Numbered from the stretch's first letter, positions 32,358 through 43,845 are shown. The stretch is DNA of 64,000 nt from Anthracocystis setariae (GCA_928724745.1 CAKMXJ010000042.1:248001-312000); one strand, 5' to 3'. The notes: a model not told the origin generated them from the sequence alone. Program-made: numbers and translations.

Positions 32358-32542
32358 TGTCACACGTTGCACAGCTTGTATGCAATATGTGAATAGTAAA
32401 GGCAGTGGATTCCAGGAGAATGAGATCCGGTGATGACCTTGACTATATACATGAGGAGCGAAGCGACGAGTGATCGTTGGGGCAAGCCACCAAATGTGCT
32501 TGGCAGACGCTGACTAAGCGTTAGTCACGTGCACACGTGACA
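32358..32542 (-). repeat. 5' LTR of the Gypsy element
   Basis: 185 bp, reads identical to 26926-27110; contains the element's promoter in the transcribed (minus) direction. It is followed outside by the target duplication GCAAC. Confidence 0.96.
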
Positions 32543-33015
32543 GCAACGCACTCGAATCGCATCCGCGGGAGCTCTCGCATGGCGTGAGCCGCGGCAAGAT
32601 TAAAGCACTGTGACTGCCTAAATTCCGAGACATGCCAACCCCGCCCGCCATGCATCAACCCTGTCTTGAGTATCTCCGCGACCTTGCCATCACGCTTTCA
32701 CCATCGCTTGCTCCATCATCTTCTGACGATCACGCCATCTCAAACGCATCGAAAGACGCCGCCTTTGCCTTCCATACCATAACGTACGCCTTTCTGCCAC
32801 CACAACAAGAGAGTATAAGTACTACGTTGCGCTCGAGTGTCAACTGTCCATCTTGGTCGACACCGGAATTAACGGCAAAACGCACCAAGACCCAGGTTTG
32901 GATGCTGGCGCCATCGTCTCTTGCTTTCATCCTTCTTATCGCCCTATTGGCCTGTTTGGCCCATCTAAGCATTCTCGACCAATTCTTCATCATCTCTCCG
33001 GCCTCGATCGATATC
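32543..33015. promoter_or_regulatory. Upstream region of the dioxygenase gene
   Basis: Begins with the target duplication of the retrotransposon. The reading frame of the dioxygenase is open back to an ATG at 32632 and would encode a hydrophobic stretch (SSLAFILLIALLACLAHLSI); I regard this as 5' UTR but cannot exclude it. Confidence 0.5.
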
Positions 33016-34373
33016 ATGGTCAACACAACCAAGGCCCCCGCCTACTACATCAGCCATGGTGGTCCCCCCAGTATGTTCGCAGCCTCACATAGCAGCAATG
33101 ACTGCAATGTCTAAGCAACCAGCTCCTCAACTGATCATCTGTTTGAAATAACCGCAGCCATGTTTGAACACACTCATCCTGCCTATCGGCACTGGCTCGA
33201 GTGGGGCAGTGAAGTTCGTCATCTTCATCAAACGGGCGTCATTCGTGGTCTCGTCTTCGTAAGCGCACATTGGCAGGCTGAGGATCTTAGCAACGGCGTC
33301 TATGGTAGGTTGATTCATCAACGGTCAGAAAGCAAGAATTTGAGACAAGCATGGAGCTGACGCTTCCCCTTTCTTCGGTTACGGCAGTGAATGTGGACGA
33401 GGAGAACCCTATGGTGTATGACTTCTACAACTTTCCCGATCATTTCGTAAGTGCTTCTGCCCGTTTTGGAATCCTCCTTAGCCATACTGACACGCATTTC
33501 TTGCTTTTCGCATTAGTACAAGCAAAAGGTCCAGACCAACAATCCTTTCAATGCTTCTTCGCTTGTGATCCAACATCTCCGTCAAAGCGGCGTGCCGGTC
33601 CAACCAACTCGACGTGGTATCGACCACGGCGTGTGGTGCCCCCTCAAAGTTGCCTTCCAACGCCCCTACCTCGAGGAGCTTTCTTCTGAACAGCGCGAGA
33701 CACAGCCTGCTTCCATCGACACCCCCTCCATCCTGCCTCCAACCTTGTCTCTGACTCAAGTCTCTTTGCCCACGTCCGACGCCTCAATCGACTCGCTCAA
33801 GCTGGGTCAGGCGCTGCGTGCGCTTCGAGAGCAAGGATTGGCCATCGTCGGTGGCGGTATGTCGGTGCACAATCTCCGCGACTTTGTGCGCTCCTTTTCT
33901 ATGGCCGGTGGAAGAGACCTCTACCAGCCACAGCCGACTTCGTACTCCACCAGCTTCCTCAACGCATTGTCTGAGGCCATGACCGTATCACCAGCGTCCA
34001 AAGACGAAGAGAGGTGGGGCAAGGCGCTCAAGCTCGAACAACGAAGTGACTTCTTGCCTGCCCATCCTACGCCAGAACATTTTTTGCGTGAGTAGTCCGC
34101 AACGACGCCGCTGCCATGGAATTGCCGAATCTTTAGCTGACCGCTTTTGCGCTTCGATCATCGTTGTGTTCCTTCTTCCAACAGCCTTGCTGGTAACCTT
34201 CGGTGCGGCTTACGCCGATGAACCAGGCGTCGAGACCTTTGCGCTTGATCAAGGTGCCATGGGCTGGTAAGCATCCCTTTTCGTGCCTCAGGTTCATGTA
34301 CGGCCTTCTTACTCACACATCACTTGCTTTGTCCATTCTATCTGATTACAGGAACATGTACAAGTGGGGTTAG
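33016..34373 (+). CDS. LigB-type extradiol dioxygenase (DODA-like)
   Basis: Class III extradiol ring-cleavage dioxygenase, similar to 4,5-DOPA dioxygenases; non-haem Fe(II) enzymes that open catechol rings. Six exons: 33016-33070, 33158-33304, 33388-33446, 33517-34087, 34185-34266 and 34352-34373; all GT..AG, phases consistent, 311 aa. Expected metal and active-site histidines are visible: YISHGGPP (H14), VFVSAHWQ (H56) and IDHGVWCPL (H124), plus GGGMSVHNLRDF further on. The tail ends NMYKWG. Start: the ATG at 33016 puts HGGPP at the usual distance from the N-terminus; an in-frame ATG at 32632 would add a 128-residue leader with a hydrophobic helix. The stop is only 14 bp from the stop of the convergent UbiB-like gene. 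Substrate unknown. Confidence 0.87.
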
Positions 34374-34387
34374 CCCTTGACAAGCCC

Positions 34388-36649
34388 TCAACTTCGAGGC
34401 TCTTTCTCCAACGCCAACTTCGCCCTTTTCCTATCCTCATCCTCCTTCAAATCCCTTGCTGCTTGGTCGTGCAAGCCTGCCGCCGCATGATGAGCCTTTT
34501 CCGCGCTGCCATCCTTGCCTATTCTGTTGGAACCGAATTGAACAATCTTCTTCCACCTGGCTCGGATGTCTGATCCAATCTCTATCATCGCCAATCCGCG
34601 ATAGAAGTAGACGTAATTCCACCAGGCATGCAAATAGTCCCTCCAGAGCGAGAGCGATGTCAGGAGACTCGCTTTGCCACTCCTTCGGCGTTCTTTGAGC
34701 TGCTTGAGATCGTCAATGTAGACCGCTTTGGCGCATAAGCGGGCGGCGATGAGGAACGGACGAGTTGGACCGTGAGTGGTGTGAAGGCTGGCGTCAAGGG
34801 AACGCGTTAGGTCGTTGAGCTTTAGGACCATGAGCATGCGACGGGGGAGACGACGGAGAAGATCGAGGATGGACATGAAGAGTCCTTCTTTCTCCAGCAC
34901 AGTTTTGCGGATATGTTCCTGCTCGTCATCGGTGAGTTGGGTGCCACCATCCATGTCAAGCAGACTTCCAGCCCGGCTGCGGTCCTTGACACCTTTCGGG
35001 TTCTTAGGGTCACTGCCTTCCAGACCCGCTCGGCCGGTGATGGCACTTTCCAAAATGGGGTAGAGGTCGTCGTCGATGTCTGCAATGAGCTTGGCATATC
35101 TACGGCGCTCGGCTGACACTTCCGGACTAGCACGCTTGAGGAGCGAGAGCCAGAAGCGAGCGTAGTTGGCACGCAACTGCTCATCGATGTCGAAATACAG
35201 TCCATGGTCCAGTAACACAACTTCAAAGTTATAACGTGACCGACTGCCCGGAGGAGCTGGCCGGATCAAAACGTTTCCTCCATGAGGGTCAGCATGAAAG
35301 AAGCCATGCAGATAAAGCATCTGTGAGAAGACACGCGAAAGCTCTTGACTGACACGATTGCGGTCGATGTTATGCTGAGCAAGGTAGCGCAGATCATCGG
35401 GACGGCGTCCGTCGATGAACTCCATGGCCATGACACGCTTGAACACGTATTTGACCTTGGGAATGTACACCGAGGTGGTTCGATAGCCGGCAAAGTCGTC
35501 ATCGGCCCTCTTGGCGTTCTGAGCTTCGTGGCGAAAATCCATTTCCAGGGGCATGTTCTCGTTCATCTCGTCTGCGAGCCATTCGAAGCTGAACTCGGGC
35601 AAGAGTCGCTTGACCCACTTGACGAGCACGGTGACTGTCTTCATATCCACTTCCGAGAAGCGTTCGACGTCGGGATGCATCATCTTGATGGCCAGATTCT
35701 GGCCAGTCTTTCGATCAACCGCTCGATGGACCTGCGCGAGCGAAGCTACGCCGATGGGTGTTGGGTCGATCTCGCTAAAAGCTTCATTGAAGCTCATGCC
35801 AGTTTCGGTTCTGAACATCGCTTCAAGTTCAGGAAGCGGTGTTGGCGTGTTCTGGTCCTGAAGCGGTCTCAGGGTGGAAGTCCACTCGACCGGCAGCAAG
35901 ATGACGGCAGAGAGATGCTGGCCGAGCTTGACGTAGAGACCTCCGTTAGCCTGGAGAGCTTCAAGAATGCGATGCGCTGAGCGTAAATGGCACTGGCGCA
36001 GCTCTTCGGACTCTTCCTCGCGCGAAGCACACTTCTTGTTGAGGGTAGAGCGATAGTCCCAGACGCAGAGGGCAACTGCCTTGGCGATGGTGGTAGAACG
36101 AGTTAGGGCCAGTAGTGCGAAATTGGAGCTGTTTGCCTGCGCCTTCTGGGCTTCTCGGACCTGTCGCTCCATCTCATCGTGGGGAAGCTCTAGACCCTTG
36201 GTAGACGGTACGGGACCATCGAGGTGGATGCTGTCTTTGAACTGGTAGCCGATCAGGCCGAGAACGGCGAGGATCACAGATGCGACGCCAACGCGCTTGC
36301 TGTCGCGACGGAATTTGGCGTGTGCCGCAGCAGTCTCCTTTGGATTGGGGATAGCGGGCTTATCGAAGTTGATGGGCTCGGGCTGGGGTCGCACCGGCGG
36401 ATACTGCTTGCGAAATGGCCTGGTATCGGCTGCCTTGCTAGCATCTTTCGGAGGTCTTCGTGTCTCCGGTAGGTGGTTATGAAGGTGGCTGGACAGCGAG
36501 AAAAGCCTCGTCTGCGAGGATATGTACGCTTGTGAACCAGCCGAGCCGCGCGTGGCTGCCAAAAGACTTGGATTTGGCAAAAAACTGCGACCAAGCTGCG
36601 GCAGCGATACCTGCGCTGGGAGCGCAGCAACGATCTTTCGACGCAGCAT
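34388..36649 (-). CDS. Mitochondrial ABC1/UbiB (ADCK1/Cqd2-like) protein
   Basis: Atypical protein-kinase-like protein of the UbiB family; fungal members Cqd1/Cqd2(Mcp2) act at mitochondrial membranes in coenzyme Q distribution and lipid homeostasis. Intronless, 753 aa from the ATG at 36649. The N-terminus (MLRRKIVAALPAQVSLPQLG) is basic and Ser-rich, as in mitochondrial presequences; a membrane segment follows (VGVASVILAVLGLIGYQF). UbiB motifs: NGGLYVKLGQ (KxGQ), PIGVASLAQVHRA, AIKMMHP with the ATP-site Lys, HADPHGGN (family HADPHPGN) and LLDHGLY. A polar, Lys-rich tail ends the protein. Convergent with the dioxygenase, so the 3' UTRs must overlap. Confidence 0.9.
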   Translation of the reverse strand: MLRRKIVAALPAQVSLPQLGRSFLPNPSLLAATRGSAGSQAYISSQTRLFSLSSHLHNHLPETRRPPKDASKAADTRPFRKQYPPVRPQPEPINFDKPAIPNPKETAAAHAKFRRDSKRVGVASVILAVLGLIGYQFKDSIHLDGPVPSTKGLELPHDEMERQVREAQKAQANSSNFALLALTRSTTIAKAVALCVWDYRSTLNKKCASREEESEELRQCHLRSAHRILEALQANGGLYVKLGQHLSAVILLPVEWTSTLRPLQDQNTPTPLPELEAMFRTETGMSFNEAFSEIDPTPIGVASLAQVHRAVDRKTGQNLAIKMMHPDVERFSEVDMKTVTVLVKWVKRLLPEFSFEWLADEMNENMPLEMDFRHEAQNAKRADDDFAGYRTTSVYIPKVKYVFKRVMAMEFIDGRRPDDLRYLAQHNIDRNRVSQELSRVFSQMLYLHGFFHADPHGGNVLIRPAPPGSRSRYNFEVVLLDHGLYFDIDEQLRANYARFWLSLLKRASPEVSAERRRYAKLIADIDDDLYPILESAITGRAGLEGSDPKNPKGVKDRSRAGSLLDMDGGTQLTDDEQEHIRKTVLEKEGLFMSILDLLRRLPRRMLMVLKLNDLTRSLDASLHTTHGPTRPFLIAARLCAKAVYIDDLKQLKERRRSGKASLLTSLSLWRDYLHAWWNYVYFYRGLAMIEIGSDIRARWKKIVQFGSNRIGKDGSAEKAHHAAAGLHDQAARDLKEDEDRKRAKLALEKEPRS

Positions 36650-37879
36650 GATGAACGCTGAGAAGCTACCGTTCACAGCCAGCTTCAAATACGTCTGCGT
36701 CCCAGACAAAAATCCAGTAACAGAAAAGTAGGACCGACTTGAGATGCTGTTTGTCAAAGAGTCATGGTCCCTGCTCCCGTACGTCTGGGAGGCTGCGGGA
36801 ACGGAAGGTGTGAAGACTCGACGTGCCTAGCAACAAGCTCGACAGCCGTCCTCTTGAATAATGCTGGAGGGGTCGAACAATGAAGATACGATGATGTGGA
36901 CAAGAGCAAGGATGTACACGTTTAGTCCAAATTGCTTGAGGCGATGTAGGATTTCCGGAAGGCCCGGCCAAGTGGAGAAGGCACCGAATCACCCGCAGAG
37001 AGCCAAACCACCTGCCACCGAAGCTGTGAGTTGCAAATGCAATGCAAATACTGTAATGCATACACAATCAAAACGACGTCAGAACCTTTCAGAAGTTGCA
37101 CAATGTCAGATTTCGTAACAACTACATTTTTTGGTCCCGATTTTTTTTCCTTTAACGTAGATGAATGCAGATCGCGATCTACTTTTCTTTGAGAATTGTC
37201 GGACTTGATCGTCCGACGATGAAAGCCTGATTGACTCAAGACTCCGCCGGCTTGTTCGCCTGTGTTACTCGTCAAACAAGGCAGAAAGCAGCTCCACGGC
37301 AATTCAAGAAACTGACAAAGCGAAAGCCGGAATGTTAGCCGACATGAAGCACATGGTACAGTATCGCTCCCCCCCCCCCCCACCCCCCCTAAAATTGGAG
37401 AAACACACACAAAATTTTGTGGATGGTGCCGGTACATGGTCTCGGCACCAAGTACAGTACCGTTCTGCCAGAGGTAACCGTCGTTGCGTCACTGACAGCT
37501 GCCCTGTACCGAAAAGTCGATCCAGAGTGCTCAGTTCCGCTGAATTGAGTGTATGAATGTATATAACCGAACGCTGCCTCCAGCACTGTCCAAGCTGCCA
37601 AACCACGGCCCATCTCTCCCTGCGTTCTCTTCCAGCTTTCACCAGCCGTGTACGATGACCTGCACGTCCTCACACAAAGGGGGCCATCAGTTGCAACCAC
37701 AGCCAGCATAACACAATTCGTTCAGTGACTCTTGTTGGACAGTAATCGTCCTCGTGATACTATCCACAGCATTTCACGACCGCTTCACCAAGGTTTCGAC
37801 CAACATGACGATTTCAACGAGAGAATCACCGCAATCTTGTCATCATGGCGACTATTTGGAAACAACCACCCATTCGACC
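36650..37879. other. Intergenic region with C-tract and MFS promoter
   Basis: No gene seen. It holds a long C-rich tract (37,370-37,389), TACAGTA at 37,357 and 37,453, and TATATAA at 37,560-37,566, a plausible TATA box for the MFS gene downstream. Confidence 0.6.
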
Positions 37880-39655
37880 ATGGCCGCTACACCCGCCGAG
37901 ACACCAGCTGGTGAGTGTCAATCTGGCGAACGTGACGCCACTCCTCATGGCTGGTTGGTACAAGTACTGTAGCTACCAAGTACCTTCTGTCAAAACGTAG
38001 GAACCTTCTCACGCTCCGCATCACGCTAACCACTAACCCACCTGCTCGTTTCGAAACCCTTTTCATTTTGTTTCGGCTCGACAGAGACATCGCGGCACTC
38101 ACTCAGTCTGTCATCTGGCACCGCGCGATCCAACCTAGAGCCCGGCGAAATAGAAGCTGCAAAGCAAGAGCAGCATAAGGAGCAGCTCGCTACTGCTGTC
38201 AAAAAGCAAGAGATCACCGACCCCAACATTGTCACCTGGGACAGTCCAGATTCGCAAGAGAACCCACGCAATTGGTCGAAACGCCATCGATGGACAGTCA
38301 CCGTCCTTGTGTCGAGCTACACCTTCCTCAGTCCATTGGCGTCATCCATGATCGCGCCTGCATTGCCGCTTCTCAGTCGAGACTTTCACGTCACCTCGAG
38401 CGTACAGGAGAGCATGATGCTCTCGACCTTCGTACTGGCATATGCATTCGGTCCTCTCTTTCTGGCTCCTCTGACCGAGATGTTTGGACGTCGGATCGTG
38501 CTGCAATCTGCCAACGTCATGTTCATCGCGTTCAACATCGGCTGTGGAGCAAGTCGATCCTTTGCACAGATGACCGTTTTGCGCTTTTTCGCAGGCCTCG
38601 GTGGATCCGCGCCACTCGCAGTTGGAGGTGGCACCATCGCAGATCTCTTCGATCCTTCCGAGCGTGGAAGTGCAATGGCTCTGTACAGTCTTGCGCCACT
38701 TTTGGGACCCGCCGTTGGGCCAGTTGTGGGAGGCTGGATCGTACAAGAATTGGGAGAATGGAGATGGATCTTCTGGGTCTCGAGTATGTACGCAGGGTTG
38801 ACTGCTGTGATCGGGTTCTTCTTGCTGCAGGAAACTTATGCTCCTGAGATTCTCAAACGCAAAGCACGCAAGCTGAGAAAGGAGACGGGCAATCAGGAGC
38901 TTCGGACCATCTACGAAAAGCAAGATTCGTCGCTTCGGCACGAAAAGCTTCGACGCAACATTTCGCGCCCGTTCATCCTCTTGGCAACTCAACCGATCAT
39001 CCAGGTGTTTGCTGTCTACATGTGCATCTTGTACGGATGCATGTACATTTTGCTCACCGTCTTCCCGCAAACGTTCGGCGAGATCTATGACGAGAAGCCG
39101 GGCATCGCGTCGCTTAACTACATTTCGTTGGCGATCGGCTTCACACTGGGAGGCCAGGTAGGAGGCAGGGTGGTCGATTATACGTACCGCACGCTTAGCG
39201 CGCGAGAGCCGGACGGCAAGGGTCGACCCGAGTTCAAGCTGCCGCTGTTGATGGCCACATCATTGCTTTTCCCAGCGGGGCTTTTGGTGTATGGCTGGAC
39301 GGCCGAGTACAAAACGCACTGGATCGGGCCCAACATTGGCGCTGCCATGTTTGCGGCTGGCGCTATGGGGACGTTCCTGGTGTGCCAATCTTATCTGGTA
39401 GATGTGTTGCCACTGTATGCAGCATCGGTGCTTGCCGCAGCCGTATTTGTTCGAAGTCTAGGCGGGTTCGGTCTTCCTCTCGCCGCGCCGACCATGTACC
39501 AGCGTCTGGGACAGGGATGGGGTAATTCGATTCTGGCGTTGATCTCGATCGTGATTGGCATTCCTGCGCCATACCTTTTCTACAGGTACGGACCCTATCT
39601 TCGTGCTAAGAGTCGGTACGCAGCAGGAGATGCAGCAGCGGCCCAAATGAAATGA
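37880..39655 (+). CDS. MFS transporter, DHA1 drug:H+ antiporter type
   Basis: Plasma-membrane proton antiporter of the DHA1 group (Tpo1/Flr1-like), likely exporting drugs, polyamines or other small molecules. Two exons: 37880-37910 and 38085-39655, 533 aa with an ACCATGG start context. A hydrophilic N-terminus ends in NPRNWSKRHRW, typical for the group, then about 12 membrane segments follow. The loop 2-3 signature is APLTEMFGRRIV, and the conserved GGGTIADLF and GPAVGPVVGGWI occur in the fourth and fifth segments. An in-frame ATG at 37805 would add 25 residues. A TACTGTA lies in the intron (37,965). Substrate cannot be read from sequence. Confidence 0.9.
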
Positions 39656-41440
39656 GGATCCATAGAGAGTTTACAACATCCATCATAGTATTGCTCAACT
39701 CGCACTTTACACAAGGAACAAGCAACGTTTAAAAGGGCAATGGTGTGATTCCAGGCGTGACGATCGGTGGAGCTTCACTTGTACCATGACCCGAGAACTG
39801 TGAATGCTGTCACATTGTGTCGAACAACCTGTCAATGACGGTTGCACGCCTCGGACACAAGACCGAGCTGACCAGTGCTTAGTCATCCTCTCCACATCCT
39901 TTCGTTCTCAACTTACGCGATGTTAAGACGCAGACGCAAACCTTGCTCGTAACTTTTTGATGGCTACATCAGCCTGATACGCAATGAGATGTCTTGTGAG
40001 CAAGGCGAGGAAGGAGATTGTGCTGTACTGACAGTGTCCAGGTGGAGATAGCGCGAACATGGTCTGGCTGGAGCGCCGGAAGTGTCGTGCATGGACCGAG
40101 GTTGAAGTTAGGCGCAGTTTCGACGCTTGGCGCTTGTTTTTGGTTGAACCCTTTTTTGGTCGCCTTGAGTGGGTCGTGTCAAATCCGTTTGAACAAAATC
40201 CGGCTGCCCCGCAGCACGGCTCACGCTGGCTGATCTGCTTGTTGCAGTCGCAAATCTCGGCGAACAGTTCTGACCAAGCTACATCTTGTAGAGAATGCGG
40301 CGCCGCACAGGCAGCAGACTCTTGGTGCAAACACAAGCAATCAGTTTCTGTCAAGCGGTCGCAACCATTTTTTTCGCTTACACGAGTGTGGAAGTGAGCA
40401 TGTCCTAAACACGGCGCAGGACGTCGAGAGATTCCTTGCACAATCCCACGGGAAGGATGAACCGACATGCAATGTATGCATGTGGTTTCGAGGCCATGTC
40501 ATTCCGATTGCCCTGTGAAAGCGACCACGACAGCGGAGAGAAGGAGGCAAAGCATGCGTGTTTGTACAGAACGGGCTCGGGATTCATTCGAGCTCGTAGA
40601 CGAGAATGAGCTGTAATCTACTGACCCATACAGTCTACAGTAGTTCTGTGCAGCAGAGGGGTGGCTGGCTGGGTTGCAGAGTGTGAGGTGGTGCGGGGTG
40701 CATTCTACGTGCATCTTGGTGCCCGTGCAGCCAACCGGGCACAAGGCCAGTGACCCTTCCTTAGTGGAATTCGGCAAGAGGAAACATTTCAGAATCCACA
40801 TTTCAAATATCGCCAAAATACATTAGTCCAGTAGCAGCCTGTGTGCCTTGCGATCTTCGAGTGGGTGAGAGGGCGGAAAATAGGGTCCATTCCCCCCAAG
40901 CACAGTGTGGGGAAACCCGCCGCGGTTGCGAACTGTTTCGCGAGACTAACTGCACTGTAACGGGCTGTCGCTGGTTGGCTCTGCACTGTTGTGCTTCTGT
41001 TTCGTTTTGAGCGCGCGCAGCAATTCGGCTGCAACAAGTGGCTGGCTGAAGCGGGGTCGGGTGGCGCCCCTTCTCTGTGTCAAGTGCAGTTGAGCAAGCA
41101 AGAGAACGCATGCATGCACGCAGGCACACTCTCACAGACAGCCACCCTACAGTGCAGTCAGTTAGTCAGTCAGTCCGTCGGTCCCCTTCGCACCTCTGGA
41201 CTGCTAGCTACTGAAATGTGCTCGGCGACTCCGTGTCGCCGTCGTCTTTATAACCCCCCTTCTTGTTCTTCTCTTCGACATCGCTGGACTCGAGTTTGTT
41301 TCTTCCTCTCTGCCAACATCATCATTCCGTCCTCCTTCCCTCGCACTTGCATCTGCATCTCCACACATTCTCGTTTTCCTCATTCAAACCGTTCCCGTCC
41401 TTTTTCTTGATCTCCCTCCAACACACACAAACGTCTCACA
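39656..41440. other. Gene-free intergenic region
   Basis: Nearly 1.8 kb with no supported gene. It has TACAGTA at 40,636, a TTTATAA box near 41,247 and a CT/CA-rich 5' UTR before the fumarate reductase start. Confidence 0.6.
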
Positions 41441-43426
41441 ATGTCTCGCGTCATCGTTGTCGGTGGCGGTCTTTCAGGTCTCAGTGCCGCTCACACTCTT
41501 TATGAGCGTGGTGCCAATGTCCTGGTTCTTGATAAGAACGTAAGTGTCTAGTAATTGACCCTCACGCTTTGTTGCAGCTGACTCTTTCGATCCGCCACAC
41601 CCCTGCTGACCGCTTGTGATGTTCTCTCCCCCATTCCGGGCACATCGCAGCCCTTCTTCGGTGGCAACTCCACCAAGGCCACCTCCGGTATCAATGGTGC
41701 CGGTACCACCACACAGGCTGAACAGGGAATCCCAGACTCGGCCAAGACTTTCTTCGAAGACACCAAGAAGTCGGCCCGTGACCTCGCACGAGATGATCTG
41801 ATCAAGGTCTTGACCCACAAGTCCGGTGAAGCCGTCAACTGGCTTATGGACCGTTTCGCTCTTGACCTCTCCAAGGTTTCCCGTCTCGGTGGCCATTCGC
41901 AGCCCCGAACTCACCGTGGTGGCGCTCAGTTTCCCGGTATGACAATCACCTACGCACAGATGGAGAAGCTCGAGGATCTCGCCGAGGCCGAGCCCGACCG
42001 TGTCCAGATCCTCCGCAAGGCTCGTGTTACCAAGCTCGTTCACGAGAACGGCGAGGTCACTGGTGTCGAGTACGAGTACCAGGGTCAGACGCACAAGGAG
42101 AATGGCCCCGTCATTCTTGCCACCGGTGGTTACGCCGCCGATTTCGACGATGTCAACTCGCTCCTCAAGAAGCACCGTCCCGACCTCGTCCACCTCCCCA
42201 CCACCAACGGCGACCACTGCACCGGTGATGGTCAGAAGATGGTGGCCTCGATCGGCGGTCGTCTTATCGACCTCGAGAAGGTTCAGGTCCATCCTACCGG
42301 TCTCGTTGATCCCAAGGACCCCGATGCCAAGGTCAAGTTCCTTGCCGCCGAGGCTCTGCGTGGTTGCGGTGGTTTGCTCCTCGACAACGAGGGCAACCGA
42401 TTCGCCGATGAGCTCGGTCATCGTGACTACGTCACTGGCCGTATGTGGGACAACAACAAGTTCCCCGTCCGTCTCATCCTCAACGAGCAGGCTTCCAAGG
42501 AGATCGAGTGGCACTGCAAGCACTACGCTGGTCGTGGCCTGATGAAGCGCTTCGAGAGCGGTGACGAGCTCGCCAAGGAGATGGGCATCCCAGCTGACAA
42601 GCTTAAGAGCACCTTCCAAGACTACGAGGCCATCGCCAAGGGCGACAAGAAATGCCCATGGGGTAAGAAATTCTTCTCCAACTCGGACCTCCGCTTGAAC
42701 CAGGCCTTCTATGTTGCGCTGATGACGCCTGTTCTTCACTACACCATGGGTGGTCTCGAGATCGACCCCGAGTCGCGCGTTGTCGACAACCAGGGCAAGC
42801 CCATCCCCGGTCTTTTCGCTTGTGGTGAGATCGCCGGTGGTGTTCACGGTGCCAACCGCCTCGGTGGTTCGTCGCTTCTCGGATGCGTCGTCTTTGGCCG
42901 TGTCGCTGGTGACACTGCTTCGAGCTTCTTGCTGCGTAACCTTGCCACCGGAAAGGCAACCGCTCGTCTTGGTCAGATCTCGAACCACCTCGAGACTCGC
43001 GTTCGCGCCGATCCCAACACCAAGACCATCACTCTTGAGTTTGGTTTCGGTGACGGCGCCTCGTCGGCTTCGGCTGTCCAGCAGCAGAACTCGGCCGTCC
43101 CCGCGGCCGTCCAAGCCGGCCAACCAGCTCAGACTGCCTCGGCTGCTCCCCAGTCTGGCTCCGGTGCGGCCGCGCAGCAGACCAACGAGGAGAAGGAGTA
43201 CACCATGGACGAGGTGACCAAGCACACAACCGAGGATGACATTTGGATCGTTGTCAACGGTCAGGTGTTGAACGTCTCCGGTTTCATGGATGACCACCCA
43301 GGCGGAAGGAAGGCTCTGATGCTCTACGCTGGCAGGGATGCCACTGAGGAGTTCAACATGTTGCATGACCCCAAGGTCGTGCAGAAGTACGCCGCCGATA
43401 CTATCATTGGCCGTATTAAGGCTTGA
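41441..43426 (+). CDS. Soluble fumarate reductase with C-terminal cytochrome b5 domain
   Basis: FAD-dependent reductase of the Osm1/Frd1 family (fumarate to succinate, reoxidising FADH2/NADH under low oxygen). Two exons: 41441-41539 and 41651-43426, 624 aa. The Rossmann start RVIVVGGGLSGLSAAHTL is split just after DKN by the intron; the flavoprotein body follows (GGNSTKATSGINGAGT, GGYAADFDD, and GLFACGEIAGGVHGANRLGGSSLLGCVVFGR in sections). After an Ala/Gln-rich linker, residues about 546-624 form a cytochrome b5 domain with haem ligands H582 (DDHPGG) and H605 (NMLHDP). There is no presequence, so a cytosolic location is likely. Codon bias suggests strong expression. Confidence 0.93.
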
Positions 43427-43845
43427 GTCAGCGCCGAAGAGGCGCTGTTCCGGATGATGTAGGATTTGAAGAAAAACCCTCGCAACTTGTCAACGAAATG
43501 ATTTCCATCTCAATCTCATTGTGTGTGTGTGTGTGTGTGCGTTTGGTGGTTGACAATGGGGATTGACGGACAGGAATGAGACGTTGGTTGGAATGCATGA
43601 TCTGTAGGATGATTGGCTCTGTGTGCATATGGTGGGGGCTTGATCGATTCGGCTCTCGACAAGGGGAATTCTCGGCCTGATAGCGGGGCATGGTCTCACC
43701 TGGATGCCCCGCACAGTCCGTCAGGATTTAGGCCCGACATCAAGCAAAAGGACCTCCTTGCTTCTCGAAATCTTCTCGAAATCAAAAATCAGAGATGGTT
43801 TCCATCCAGACAGAATAAGATACAGAATGGTGGGCGAGATGGAAG
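43427..43845. other. Intergenic region between convergent genes
   Basis: The 3' flanks of fumarate reductase and NFU1; contains a short TG run at 43,520-43,539. No gene seen. Confidence 0.6.

Larger units (their letters stand above)
26926..32542 (-). mobile_element. Complete Ty3/Gypsy LTR retrotransposon
   Basis: A 5,617-bp element on the minus strand, bounded by 185-bp LTRs and flanked by the 5-bp duplication GCAAC (26921-26925 and 32543-32547). It has gag, then pol in the order protease, reverse transcriptase, RNase H, integrase, which defines the Ty3/Gypsy group. A purine tract AGGGGGGGCAG lies directly next to the 3' LTR (27111-27122, read on the minus strand). The sequence just inside the 5' LTR reads T-TGGTAGCTTCTGTGG, so a TGG for tRNA priming is present at the second base. 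LTRs with no difference that I could find, and long open frames, point to a very recent and possibly active copy. Confidence 0.96.

Noticed and set aside
41474..43366. 630-codon open frame antisense to fumarate reductase
   Set aside because: Same cause: strong codon bias on the sense strand removes stops from the complementary frame.
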